Position numbers and translations under genes: made by a program
DNA from: Acanthaster planci
Taxonomy: Eukaryota > Echinodermata > Asteroidea > Valvatida > Acanthasteridae
Assembly: GCF_001949145.1 (NCBI RefSeq)
Contig: NW_019091651.1
Coordinates: 125,570 to 189,569 of the forward strand
Length of the DNA: 64,000 nt
Reading direction: 5' to 3'
In this document: positions 34,415 to 46,744 of the stretch, piece by piece
Layout of the letters: every line of letters begins with the position of its first letter
Numbering within the stretch: the first letter of the stretch is position 1
Notes under the pieces: model-generated
Seen by the model: only the letters and a program-made list of their open reading frames with translations
Told to the model about the DNA's origin: nothing
Databases searched by the model: none

Positions 34415-34919
34415 GTAATGAACAAGTTCCTTCAAGCAACTACAAAATTAACTCATAATTCATCTTTACTAGAAAATATTACAGTATGGCCTTCTTGTAT
34501 TGACAACATGAGTTTAACTTTGCAGCTGATACACGTGTTAGCAGCTGTTGGTAGCAGAGTATAACTGAGTCTGGTGGACATTTCTCTCTATTGGATTTCA
34601 GCCCAGCACAGACTGCTTAGAAGATGTTACTGATGAAGGTGTGACGAGCTCAACTGAAATGTGCTATGGTCCTTATTTGGTTTAGCCATTGATACACACA
34701 CTGCTCCCACTTTGATTAATGAAAGCCCCTGTAAGTCAAGATTTCACGAGTTGCATTGCAACAAATAAACATTGAGAAACATTTAAAACCTCCTTGGAAG
34801 TTAACCTGACTTAATAAGCATGCTCTCTTTTGCAACAGGTATATGAAGCATTAGTTTTAAAGTAACAAGACTTTGCTGTAGTGGCACTTGGATGTGTCAT
34901 CCTCATGCAGTTCTCTCAC

Positions 34920-36170
34920 ATCTCTCCTCACCACTTACAGGTCTAACATCATTGAAACTATGCAGATCTAGTATGAAGGAGTGAGCTAGAAGTTACAGAA
35001 TCTGCCACTGCTCAGAAAAGGCCAGTTCTGTGAACAACTGCTAGTTGAAGCCAAGCAGATCAATACAATGCAGAAACTTTCTGCCAAGTTCATACGCTTA
35101 GAGAGGCATTTAAGCTGCAAAGACAGCTGCAGTTTTTGACCTGTGCAAACCAACCCTTCTTGATCTTTTAGAGCCCTTATATGCAAACCAAGACAAGGAT
35201 GGACCAACCTCAATTTCCCCTCAACGTCCTGCCATAGCTGCCCATCATGAGATGTCAACCAACGCACCCCTGATTCTCTGGTGCAGCATTAGTTTACAAT
35301 TTGGTCAAACCCATAAAATTTTGCGCTCTTCTTTTCTGCCTCTCCACCTCACCCAGAGTTTTTACCCGGGTGATAGCCATGGCAGCCCATCTGCACTTTT
35401 CAAATGCTCTATTCTTTTAATACCCAAATTATTAGCTGATTGTGGGGCAAACCCTTAATGAAGTCAGAGCTGTCAACTCGGCTGGAGTTTCTCATCAACC
35501 ACAAGAAGTAGTGACCCCTTCCCTCTTGAGAATTAGCCTACCTGGTGGCAGCACTCGACCTCTGAAGGGGAATGGCCACACCAGCAAATGAACTCTTATC
35601 TATAATCTACAGTAATGCATCACCTTATTCATGACTCAATATTGAGCACCAGCCCAAGCCTGACTCATCTCCGTGGACTGGTAGCCAGCCTGATAGACTT
35701 ACTCCCACCTGCCTCCTATGCATGAGACCATTATCATTACATCTCTTCTCCTACTCCAAGCCCAGTTGGGACTCTTTCGATCTTGAGGTGTGCAACCCTT
35801 GACCATCCATCCACACTTGCCTGGTGGCCCAACAGTCATCATCTCTATATGGGTCTTTCATTCTCATGACTAATACCTGAGATTACAATCACCACTGATA
35901 TATCAAAGCTCAGTTAGGGGGCCTCTCTCCCCCATTCCAACCATTGGGCAAGTGAAATCCTCAACAGCAGGGAATATACATCAACGTTCTTGAGCTACAG
36001 GGATTTTGAGGCACTGGATCATTTTCAAATGACCGTGTACGGCAAATGTCTGATTGGTCAGCCAACACAACAGCAGTAGTGTACATCAATCCACCAAGGC
36101 GACACATGGTCTCCGCAACTGTGCCTACTGATATATATACGATGATCCATATTAAACACAAGAACAAAAG
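34920..36170 (+). pseudogene. DIRS-type fragment E (ORF1 end, RT and RNase H pieces)
   Basis: Near 35010-35100 the translation (LLRKGQFCEQLLVEAKQINT) resembles the end of DIRS ORF1 as in copy B. At 35490 LINHKKSSD matches a block that follows the RT palm in DIRS. At 36045-36090 NTTAVVYINPPRRH matches the RNase H block seen in copy D (NSVMVPYINSQGRTH). No terminal repeats were found. Degraded throughout. Confidence 0.55.
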
Positions 36171-38749
36171 GGTTTTATTGATGCTTTGACAGCCTAGAGA
36201 TGAATTCCATCATTTGTCCAGCATTGGCTAGCTGTGGACATTTGCATGTACATAAAAGCTTCATTCCTGTCCCAAGCCATTGAGTAACACATTGTCTGGG
36301 TGCACAACTATTTTTCATTCACAGGCACAGTACATGCTTTACACAAAGTAACACATAGACTTGCAGTCCACACCATCAGTGTATCACACAGCACACACAC
36401 TGTCTTACTGTCCAAATGGGTTTATATCTATATGTTAGTTGTGGAAATACACTAAATATAAATTTGCAAAGGCTATTGATATGACTCTACGGAGCTGGGG
36501 AACTTTTACAACACCAACAAGTAAGTTTCTCGAGTGACTGATTTGAGAACTACAGTTTACTGTCCCTTCAAATAGAAGATTACATTTACAACCTTGGAAG
36601 TACATGCTTACTTTTTGAAATCCCTCAGTCACCAAAGGAAATTCTTTCGTTTGGAAAGTGCATACATTTGGAATATCATCTCATTCATCAAGTTTCTAAA
36701 AAATCTGTTGGGCAAATTGTACTCAAGTTGTGATTGCTCAAGTTGTTTCTAAAAATTGTTTAATAACACATAAAGAGTTGATGTCTTGGTGACATTATCA
36801 TATGTCTGCTTATAAGCAAAGGAAGCTTTTTTTAATCTTCAAAAATCTGTATAAAAAAATCAACCTTGTATTTGTGCAACTTACTTTTTGCAGCAAGTGG
36901 TAGAATGAATCAAGTTCCTCATTTTATCCTGTGTTTGTAAAAGCATTTGACTCTTCTAGTCAAAACCAGCAGTGCCCTGTTATCCAAACATGGTAACAGA
37001 TATGTATTTATGCTCTTGATATTAGTCTCTGTTCACAACTTTTACCGACTGTCACAATGAGATCACTTTTTTCTTGTATTGCGACTATTTATGCGACAGT
37101 GTAAATAAACCTGTTTATTTTCTTTCCTGGTTTGTTTTAACCCTTGTGTATAAGGGTTAGTGGATCAGATTTAATCCTGAGTGGATCAGAGTTAGCAAGA
37201 CAAAGGAACATCTTCCGCATCCACACACACAGTAAACATCTGTGCTGTCTCTACTCTGGAAAGGGTAATACAAGTAATCGTTATTTGCAATAGCAAAAGT
37301 AGAAAATTTCTGGAGTACATTTCAAGAAAATTTCTGTTTGAGTTTGTTTTCAATTTGGCATGAAAAAGACAGGTCAACAACATTGACCAGCAGCAACCTT
37401 AAGTTGAAGAATGTAATTATTTTCATACTCTGATTAAAAGAATATAATATCTAATGTTATTACATTTATTGTAACATTGACCAAGATGAGGGTTAAATTT
37501 AGAATTTGAATCATTTGAGTTACTTAGATTGTTGATTTGATTTTGTTAACAGAACCATAGAGGTCTTACAGATAAAAGAGAGCAAGTGAATTGTTAAAGT
37601 GCTGTTGAAACCATATCTGACCCAAGGGCACAGCCAGTGAAAACTGAATCCTATGAAAACTGTTTACTCATTGAATAGATGCTGTAATGAGTAGTACATT
37701 GGTCAATTTGGAACATGTGACATTGATAGATGACATATATTACAGTTAGAATAAGAATTCAAATTCTGTGTGTAAGACATAGGAAACAAATATGGTTGTT
37801 ATTCAAGTATACTCTTTCCATCAAGTGTGGTGCTTTATTATCACCAAATGGATTATCAGTTTCTGATCATAAGTATTTTTTAAAAGTTTGTCATTAGGCA
37901 CACTCTGAATGGCTGCAAAACTTTGCAACAAATGTTGAAGACTTTGACCCAGTATTCAGTATCTTGACTTTGAGAAATTTGCAGCTTGGGGTAAGGTCTA
38001 GCAACCATGGGCATAAATCCCAGGGAATGGGGGTATATATCCAACCCCCCACTTTTTTGAGGTGGGGGATGGGCTATTTAATTCCCCCACCCCCCCTTTT
38101 TTTGTGAGGAAGGGTGTATTGCAACTTATAACCTTTTGAAGTATGGAAACCATGGAGGAATATCGACAAAACTCGAAAGGCTTGGTTTGGCATGTGTGGC
38201 CTCTATTTTTTCCCTCACACTTCTTGTAAATGACAGGTTTTGTTGCCAGGGAACATTTGCAGATAGCTGCGCAGATAGCTGTGCAGGTCTTAAGTGGGCA
38301 CTAAAGATGTCCTGGATGTCAATACTGTAACTGCAAAATTGTATGTTTGATGCCAGGCTCAAAGCATGTTGCCACATTTACGGGTTTAGTCTGATTTACA
38401 TAGACATTCTGACTTCTTCAAAAAAGATTTTGATGACTGCCTTGTGGAAAATGCGCCAGGAGGAAAACTATACATCCCTTTCAGTGAGACAATGAAACAT
38501 AAGCACTGCAAGAAAATTTTAGCAGCCATTCTGGTACACTGCAGGCATGTTTGCAACAAATGGATATCAATATAAGATATCCAGTTGCCATGAATACTCT
38601 AGTTGGTTGGTTTTTTGAGTTCTATGCACTTGACTTATGGTAACCCCACGAATATAAGCAACATTTTGTTTTGAAAGTGTTGCAAAAGTTTTGGTCTCCC
38701 AAATTGCAAAATTCTTGCATAGTTTTCAATCAGTGTGAAAGTTAGACTG
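36171..38749. other. Intron stretch without a supported gene
   Basis: AT-rich sequence. No exon with matching phase and no recognised repeat, except a short hairpin-prone C/G run near 38040-38110. Confidence 0.4.
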
Positions 38750-39251
38750 TTAACCACTTCATGCCGGGACATTTTTCAATGTTGATGATGCTGGGCCCGC
38801 ATGACTATCATTTTTTCCGTTTTCAAAATCCTTCAAAAATTTATCATTTCATTTAACGTCGTTTATAGCCGCACCAAGTAATCTTTAGGCACTACTCTAA
38901 GTTGCTAGGAGACCTTCATTGATGCCTGAGTATTTCAGCCAGCAGCCTTGTAAACAAAGCCCAGATTGTGCGGTGTTGTATAACTGTCTTTTGTTCATGA
39001 ACCTGGCTTAGTGCACTACAGACCTCTTTTCAATAGGGGCCAGATTAGCGTGCAGCGGTGCCGTGTGGCTCATCGCTGCGGAGGTGGAGTGCTTTGTTCC
39101 CCCCGGTAATCCGCTCGCTCTCAATGCCCAAACCCTGGTATACGGTTTCAAAACAAAGCTGGATTATCACCACTTTTGAAAGTGAAAAATGTCGGTAATG
39201 NATATAAAGCATACGTCTCCGATTCCGGAGTCCCCAGCAGGAAGTGGTTAA
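38750..39251 (-). mobile_element. TTAA-type MITE, copy 5, both ends present, interior shortened
   Basis: The body is 38754-39247 between TTAA copies (38750-38753, 39248-39251). It is in reverse orientation relative to copy 1 and close to it in sequence (ends CCACTTCATGCCGGG and, reversed, CCACTTCCTGCTGGGG). About 80 bp of the family interior are absent exactly where a single N stands at 39201. Confidence 0.87.
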
Positions 39252-39589
39252 ATATGTCATAATTTTGACCTACGATGATGAAATCACCACAGTACCATTA
39301 TTCTAGGACCCACTGTATATTAAGGTCATTCCTTGGGGTAACTTGGATGAAGATACAAGATTGAAAAGTGATCAAAGTTACCCCTAGAAAAACTATGTAG
39401 AAGGACAGTGGGTTTTTAATGAATTTCAAAATTAAATAATTACTGAGATGATGATTTTATCATGTCAGTTCAATGTATTCCACCCTGAGAACAAGCTACA
39501 CCTATTTACCAAATTATTTCATTTCATCAGCATAACATCACAAATATTTCTCAAATTATACGTCTTTAATCACCAAATGCCTTGTTAAA

Positions 39590-39790
39590 AAGAATTTTGA
39601 AAGCCCACTGCACTAATCCTACCAAATAATCACAACTTTTGTAAATTTTCTTTTGTGCCTTTTGCCATTTGTTAAAAATTTGATCAACTGTAGTGTGCCC
39701 TAAAGTGCTACAATGCAGAGCACCATTTCTTAGTACCATTGCGAATGGACATGTCATTTTGGCATCTTTGATTTTCTCAAGTCAGATTTA
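39590..39790 (+). repeat. Degraded DIRS left-end-like repeat
   Basis: Blocks in the order seen in the DIRS C left repeat: CCACTGCACTAATCCTACC, TTTGATCAACTGTAGTGTG, CCCTAAAGTGCTACAATGCA and TTTTGGCATCTTTGATTTTC. No partner on the right was found. Confidence 0.5.
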
Positions 39791-42700
39791 GATAATTTCT
39801 TTCAAGCTATGAGTACAGTACCCACTTCCTTGCTTAGAGTAGAGCGGAGGACTCTAACTTTTGCCCTCAGTATTGTTAGCTGTTTCGATCACTGGCTAAA
39901 ACTGCTATTGTTTGTGTTCTCTGGTCGCGATTGTGAAGTATAAGACACTTTTCCACAAACACGAACAGAAAAACCTCAAATTGCCTTTCTTTTGCTACAG
40001 TTCTAACAATAAGCAATGTCACAGGCAGCCTGCAGCATTTGTTTTTAGAACAAAATTGGATTAAGAGGGCGAGAATGTTTATTTGTACACGTCAGTGCAA
40101 CTTATGGGAGGACAGGGGTTAGGGTATTTTTACTTCATTGAAACATGATTCTTGTCAGGAAACCAGATTTTTCGGCACAAAGAACTGCTCCAAAGTACAC
40201 AAGTTGGTGTTATTAAGATTAAGAGAGCCAGGTCATTAAGGTCATTAAACTTAATGAAAAATGATATATCCCACGGAATAGTAACATCATGATTAAGAAA
40301 AAACAAATTTTTAACAATAACCGGTTTTTCCATGTTTTCCTGTTTTCTTCTTTTCAAATTTTGCCTATTGACATTACACGTGGTCGTTCTACACATTACT
40401 TTTGGTCCTTGCTCTGTTCCGATTTCCTTCAAACCCTGCACACTGTCAGAGTACTACCTGGAGATGTATGCCAAACCATGACGTCACCATGACTTTTTCA
40501 CCCAATTTATTATAGAATTTTGAATATTTAATTTTTCCCCATACATTTTGTACATGTTTTCAACTTCCAAAATGGCACAGACTTTGGCCACTCCACAAAA
40601 TAAAACTTGGTCCAAGCAAATACCATATAGCATAGATGGCCCTAGAAGAATGACATCACTTTGACGTTATGAAATGATTTATTATTTAATTTTGAAGATT
40701 CAATTCATCCCATTGACATTGTACACATTGTTTGGACATACAAACAAATTGCCAGTTCTGATTATTCCGATCATGAAGCAAAGATTGTGCATGGGGGGGT
40801 ACATCCACTTACCTCAATCAAAAATGATTCCCTCATGAACATCCATGTGCCCAGTCCCCCACTTTAACATTCCCCACGTACTCCCCATTCATTAAGATCC
40901 CAAGAGTGTGGTGCCACTGAATGCATGTACACATTTAGCTTACTGATCATGGCAGTCCAATTAGCGTAGAATCATTGCTCCAATGTACTTGACGTATACA
41001 GATGGTATTACCTGGAGCATTATGCAATTGATCCAATCTATTGCATTTGTCTTAAAAAACAGCTTGATGAACCTTGAGTAGTGATTTCCATGTCTTTCAG
41101 ATGACCTGCTCTGAGAGAATGTACTAAGCATAACTTTAAAAACGTGTCAGTAATTTCATCATTACAGATGAAACATTTGAAAGGTTTATTTGATTCTTCC
41201 TGCATTTACCTTCTGAGTTTCCCAAGCTGATTCCAGGCTGGACTGCAATCACGCATCATTACCATGGATTTTTCCGTCATGCATGCATGAGGACACAGGA
41301 CTCTTGGAAGCCTTATCATCATGGGATTTGGACATAACAGCTCGTTTAACATAGGCTAGCTAGTAGATATGAAATGAAAGAAAAAGACCAAACTGAAAGA
41401 TCTGGAAACACCCAAACTTCATCCCTCCAAACTAGTCTGTGTCTTCAAACAAAATCCTTTGGTTTATATCAGGTTATTGAAACAGCGTATTCCAGCTGGA
41501 AAAAACAGAAATCATTGAAGTATGATTTGTAATCTAAATATTGGAACAGGCAGGTTGAAATGTTGTCAAATTCAGTTTTTGCAATTAGCACGGATAGAGC
41601 TGTATTTGCACTCAAAAGGATGTTTGATTCAAACAAAAGAAATGGATTCAGATGAAATGATCGCATGCTGGCAGGCTGGTAAAGAGTTCTTTCCAAGAGA
41701 ATGTGTAATTTTGAAATAACCAAAAAAAAATTTATACACTTGCCTGACCACCTGTTTTAAGGCAACAACAGGTTTATTGTGTTTGTGGTACATCCATTTG
41801 TCTAGTACCTCTCTGATATGGATGATATGGAGATATGGATGCTCCAACTTTGTGAATGGATGCAAGCTCTTTGAGGACCTGTGCTGCATTTTTTATTTGT
41901 GCATCCTCATTACCGTGGGGGAGGACAGAGGACTTACAGTGTGTAGGTACATGTACCTCTACAATTGTCACTGTGTTAACTGGGGCCTAGATGCTGCACT
42001 CTTATATGACACAATCTATGACAGTTTCCAATTTTCAAACTGATTGTCCAACTGAACATTTCAGATATGGGGCATTTTTGTCGCCTCCTGGAAGTTCTTA
42101 GTTTAATTACATTTAGGAAAGCTTATGTTGGGGCAGGAAGCTAACTTGAAGCATTTACATAAGCATGTTGCACAAAAAGAGTGCTAACATGATGTTTGTA
42201 CTATTGGCCAGCTTATAATGTTTTGCATACAAAATACTCAAGTGCTCTCTGGTGACAGGTTACAGTGCATTTTTTTAATGTCTGCAGCAAATTTAAATTT
42301 GCTGTAACCACTTAAACTTAGTGGACACAACAATGTTTTTGCCGACAACGCATATGTGAAGTTGTAAGGTGATGATGTCATCAGACTGGAAATTACAATG
42401 AAAAGACCTTTACATTTTCAACAATTAGTAAAATAAAGCCATCCCAGGCAATACAATTTAGCTTTTCCTTCAAAGGCTGTTGACCGAGGCAATGGGATTT
42501 TATTGACACACCAGTATTTAAAAAAACAACAGTGATCTGTTGCCTGTGCATATGCTGTATACATACGCCATGTTGTGTGCCTATACTGTACAGCGTGGAG
42601 TGAAAGCATTTACAATTTTGGGATGGCTGCCAAATTTCCTCTGCCAATTAGCAGGGAAGGCTACCAACATTGAATAGGGCCCTCAAATCACTGTTGACGG

Positions 42701-43020
42701 TGTGCAAATACCACCCCGCAGACAAACAAATGTAGCCAGCAAGGATGGTATACATTTGACTGCCCAGTTCTTTATTACAAATAAGAACCCCTAGCTAAGC
42801 AAATGTGGAATAGTCAAGGTGATCTGGAAATTTAAATTAACTTAAAAGAATACAATGGGCGAGGTGTTAACTCTGGATGTTGAAAGTGGAACGACTCAAA
42901 GAACACAAAGTGTGTGGTTTAAGACAGATGTATAAGCATGTGACTAAGAGGTGAGTGAGGGCACCATGCAGTAGAGATACGCAGATGGCCTGTCACATAA
43001 CGTCTAATTACGATAGACCA
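39791..43020. other. Intron stretch without a supported gene
   Basis: Short open stretches such as 41522-41719 have neither known motifs nor convincing splice sites in the gene's phase. Confidence 0.4.
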
Positions 43021-43285
43021 ATTGCATCCACTAAGTCGCAGGTCCTATAGTGGGTATCAAGCATCAACAAACATGGCGACCTCCCGTAGCAAAGTGTGTC
43101 GTAAGTGTTATTTACCAAAAAAAAAGCAACAGTCAATTAAGTATTCACACTACTGATGTGCTGATTAGTATACCAAAGATCAGCTTTATTTTGGTAAACA
43201 GCTATGACACACTATACTGTGGGAGGATGCCATATTTGTTGATCTTTGATACCCACCACAGGTCATGTGACTCAATGGGTGCAAT
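43021..43285. mobile_element. Fold-back MITE with long inverted arms
   Basis: Left arm: ATTGCATCCACTAAGTCGCA, then TAGTGGGTATCAAGCATCAA and CAAACATGGCGACCTCCC. The right arm, reversed, reads ATTGCACCCATTGAGTCACA, then TGGTGGGTATCAAAGATCAA and CAAATATGGCATCCTCCC. The arms are about 100 bp around a short centre. No clear target duplication or transposase. Superfamily unknown. It lies in the intron before the 43588 exon. Confidence 0.75.
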
Positions 43286-43587
43286 CTTTCTATTTCTTGG
43301 TTCCTTTAAATTAAAACAATAAATTGCTAAATTTGCCACCTGAAACTGAGTTCATGCATGGTCTATGGGTGAGGATGCCATTTCATACACTCCATTGGAG
43401 GCATCTTCAATGTCCCCCCCCCTCAAAGTTGCAAGTTTGATTAATGTTCCTGTCATCCTTGTAAGATCTATTGTATGAACAGCTAGAAAAGCCCTTTTGA
43501 GATACGGTGAAATTGTATCAAATGTATCTTTTCACTGGATCTCATTTTTTTTGATAATGAAAAAAGGTTAATGAATATTCTATTTAG

Positions 43588-43692
43588 TTTCATTGAAAAC
43601 AGGAGAAGTAATTCAATGCAGGAAAATTGAACAGAAATTTTATAAATTATGCCTACGTCTTCAGTGGATTAAGGCTATATTTGAGAGTCAAG
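43588..43692 (+). CDS. Ankyrin-repeat protein gene, linker exon 4 (helical, basic)
   Basis: The acceptor is AATATTCTATTTAG; the donor is AGTCAAG followed by GTAAAAA. The exon is 105 bp, phase 1 in and out. It encodes SLKTGEVIQCRKIEQKFYK and LCLRLQWIKAIFESQ, which is more hydrophobic than the preceding linker exons and likely helical. It joins the linker to the second ankyrin block. Confidence 0.66.
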
Positions 43693-43838
43693 GTAAAAAC
43701 TGGATTTTTTATATTACATATTATTTTCCAGCCAGGGAAATAATACAAACATTGTGTTCATGTCATGTCATTCCTTTCATTGAGTTGTGAATCCAACAAA
43801 AAATCCCCCCCCCAAAAAAAATTTATATTGGAAGACTG

Positions 43839-43975
43839 TTGACCACTTGCTGCCAGGGTTAATTTGAAGTTGGATGACGTATACCTGGGGGATTTTCAAG
43901 ATTTTCTGTTTTAAAAATTCCTTAAAAAATAAATAACTTCATTCACTGGACTTTTACACCCACGCAAACTTTATT
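43839..43975 (-). mobile_element. TTAA-type MITE end fragment next to a splice acceptor
   Basis: TTGA plus CCACTTGCTGCCAGGG, then family interior sequence (GATTTTCAAGATTTTCTG, ACTTTTACACCCACGC) as in copy 4. It ends about 11 bp before the AG at 43985-43986. Confidence 0.68.
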
Positions 43976-43986
43976 CATACATGCAG

Positions 43987-44204
43987 GTACCCGTGTAAAT
44001 CATCTCTGCGCAGTCAACATGCGAGATGGTTGTGCAGCCATACATCGGGCAGTCGAATGCATAGATGAGCAGAAAGGTGTAACAAATCTGCTTCTGCTGA
44101 TAGCAAAGGATTGCTCTGTCATCAATTTGCAAAATTTTCAAGGTTTAAGTCCACTTCATCTAGCAGCAAAGCTGGAGAGAAAACAAATCGTGAAAACCTT
44201 AACG
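43987..44204 (+). CDS. Ankyrin-repeat protein gene, exon with two ankyrin repeats
   Basis: The acceptor is TTCATACATGCAG, the donor GTAAGA after 44204. The exon enters in phase 1 and leaves in phase 0. Two ankyrin repeats are visible: NMRDGCAAIHRAVECIDEQK and then INLQNFQGLSPLHLAAKLER. The second has the canonical G-x-S/T-P-L-H-L-A-A turn and helix. The first is longer between its helices (LLLLIAKDCSV), a pattern also seen in IkB-type ankyrin domains. That likeness is suggestive, not proof of family. Strongest single exon of the gene. Confidence 0.8.
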
Positions 44205-45219
44205 GTAAGAATAGACAGTCCATCAGCAATTAAATTCTCTTACCAAGATGCCACCTTGCTCACATTTTTGCACATATTGATTCTGTTTTGAACAGTAGTG
44301 TTTTGAGAACCTATTGAAGGACAGATATTTTTCACAATTAACATGTAATGGAACACACGCATAAAACAACCTCAAATTAGTTTCCAGTTTATGGACTCTA
44401 AAAACAGAATCAAAACCAGTCTTTCTATGTGTAGATGTGGGATTTTCAGAAAGCAGGGATGGAATTTGATGTATCTTCCCCATCATGGAAGAACAGTTTG
44501 AGAAGAGAATTCAGGAGAGCATTTCTCCTTGTCTTAAAAATGAAATCCAATGATGTGTATGGTTACTCAAGAACTGCACAAGTTATTACCATGCTTCACA
44601 CATTTTTATGACCAAGACCAGAACTCTTACTGGACCACTCATCATCACCTTCCAGAGGCTATTTTTGCTTTTCACCTGGATCTGTGCACAATTCAAATAC
44701 ACTAGCATACTTCAGTGGAACTAACGTTAAAGTGAAATATGCATGTGCGAATATCACCCTAACTAAGACACACTATGCTGGAAAAAAGGGCGTCACACAA
44801 ACATGCTGCCTTTCCCTTGCTCCTGGAATTTGAATGGTAACTGATTATTTCTAATACATGTGATAAACACAGGCGTCATGAGAGGGGGGTGTCAAATGCC
44901 CCCCCATTGGTTAGTTTTGTTGGCAAAATCATGATCTGTCGGCAAAATAAATGAAAATGAGGAATGGGGAATGAAGATGAAAGGAAGGGGGATACAGTAC
45001 ACTCGTTTTGCATGATGGTCTGTTGGCAAATTTCAAATACAAATACTTGGGTTGGCTCGCTTGCCATTGTACCTATTGACGCCAGGGAGAACAAAGGCGG
45101 GCATTGCCGGGCAAGCTTTCCTGTTTAACCGTCTGAGCAGGCGCTCTATTATTTAAGCAGCCATTCATGGATAAAGGCCTAGCTTTGATACTTAACCACT
45201 CAATCAAGACCTCACGAGA
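44205..45219. other. Intron stretch without a supported gene
   Basis: No exon with matching phase could be defended. Confidence 0.4.
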
Positions 45220-46740
45220 ATGCACTGATCAAAAAGCCAACTTCGCCAATGTGTCATACTGGGCTGACATCACCGAAACACCGATGTCTCTCAACTGGAC
45301 CTGACGCTGTCGGGGTCTGCTGTGAATGACAGCAGACCTGCCCCAGTGTCAAGCCAATCTGCAACAGCCTCAACTCATCTCCTCTCCTGGCCTTCAACTG
45401 GGTATTTCTGGGAAGAGTGACTCAGATTCTGCTGGGTCCCAGCTGGGGCTGCTCCAGTCCAGCCCCCCACTGAACAGGAATCAAAAGTTGAGTGGTCCTT
45501 TGTTGTTTTGACCTGTCCAGCTTTGTCGGCAACTTTGACTGCCAGACCTCCCACAGGCAAGAAACACAAGCATAAATGCTCTTCACCTTCCTCCGCCAAG
45601 CCCAGTGCCAAGAAGACACACACCTTTAGACAACAGGACATCTGCCATGAAGACTTCTGTCTTCATGGCAGCCCGTTAATCAATTTCCAAGATGCTGTCC
45701 ACTATTGCCATCTAACTTGATCAAAAACATCCACAGGCAGCTGCAGCACCAGATTTGCTACCCACGGACCTATCTCTTCCTACTGAGACACCTAAGAGAA
45801 TTTGAACTGCCCAGATTCAGAATCAGCTTGGGGAAATACCCCAACTTGGACCTGAACCGGACTTACTGCGGTCAAAACAATTCTCCAACTAGGATGATGA
45901 TGGTGATGATGATGATATTTATTCTCCTGGTGGACTTAGTCCTTCTCAGAGCCGGCTCTATCTTCTCCAGTGAGACATAATTTGGGTGCTTCACCTCCCA
46001 TCACCCTCTCCCCTGAGAAAAACAACTCCCATACATCATTCAAATGCCATGCAGCCAGGCTCAAAATTGTGAGCCAAGTTTTCTGGAACTCCCATTAGAT
46101 CACTCGTGAATCCAGGTGGTTAAGACTGTTGTGAATCCAGATGTTGGCAGCCATACCCAGCTTGAGCCCAGTCCTACTTTCATTTTCCCCGAGACAATTT
46201 TAAAGAATTATTATTAGTCCCAGGGTTGCCGGATGGTGCTAAAGATAAGATCATGGCTAATGGGGGCAAGCTCTCTAGCAAGAGCCCCTTCCATGAGAGT
46301 GTCCTGCCATGGTTTCTGATGTGCTGCCTTCCTACTCTTCTCTTGGAATACTTGGCCCATTCCTGCAAGGAGGACTCAACTGTCTCTCCTGATCTAACGA
46401 CAGTGGCATTTCAATCAATGGACAAAGGCCTTAGTGCTACCTTCAAGCAATTCTCACGAATCTCCTCCTTGGCAACCTCACCCGCAAATCAAATGTCCTG
46501 GAGGTGATGAGTGTTCCTCATGAGGGCATCAAGTCTAGACTTCAAGACCCCCCATTCTACGATAAAGACCTCTTTGCCAGCCAATTCGTGAATAACGTGG
46601 ACATGGAGGTGAAACGGATTGACACCATCACGAAGTTGAGCTTCTGGGAATCTGTCCCTTCAAGTACCAACAAACCCCCCCCCGAGTTGCAGTGGCTGAT
46701 AGAAGATCACAAAATCTGTTTTAGCAAAGCTTTGCATGTT
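45220..46740 (+). pseudogene. DIRS-type fragment F: ORF1 (gag-like)
   Basis: The open stretches 45326-45511, 46226-46507 and 46504-46743 give DGAKDKIMANGGKLSSKSPF, VAFQSMDKGLSATFKQFSR and SVPHEGIKSRLQDPPFYDKD. The last two correspond to ORF1 blocks in copies B and D (ALDENVNSIF; VNIPYEGVKISGLSSLF). RT, RNase H and recombinase are absent. The fragment ends where LINE sequence begins near 46745. Confidence 0.55.
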
Positions 46741-46744
46741 TAAA

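Noticed and set aside
41522-41719. 65-codon open stretch in the large intron
   Set aside because: No splice sites in the gene's phase and no known motif.
44420-44625. 60-codon open stretch after a good TTTTCAG acceptor (possible exon after 44204)
   Set aside because: It encodes no ankyrin-like or other recognisable sequence and has no good donor.
44870-45080. GGCGTCATGAG / TATTGACGCCAGG pair considered as terminal repeats of a MITE
   Set aside because: Only about eight bases match and no target duplication was found.
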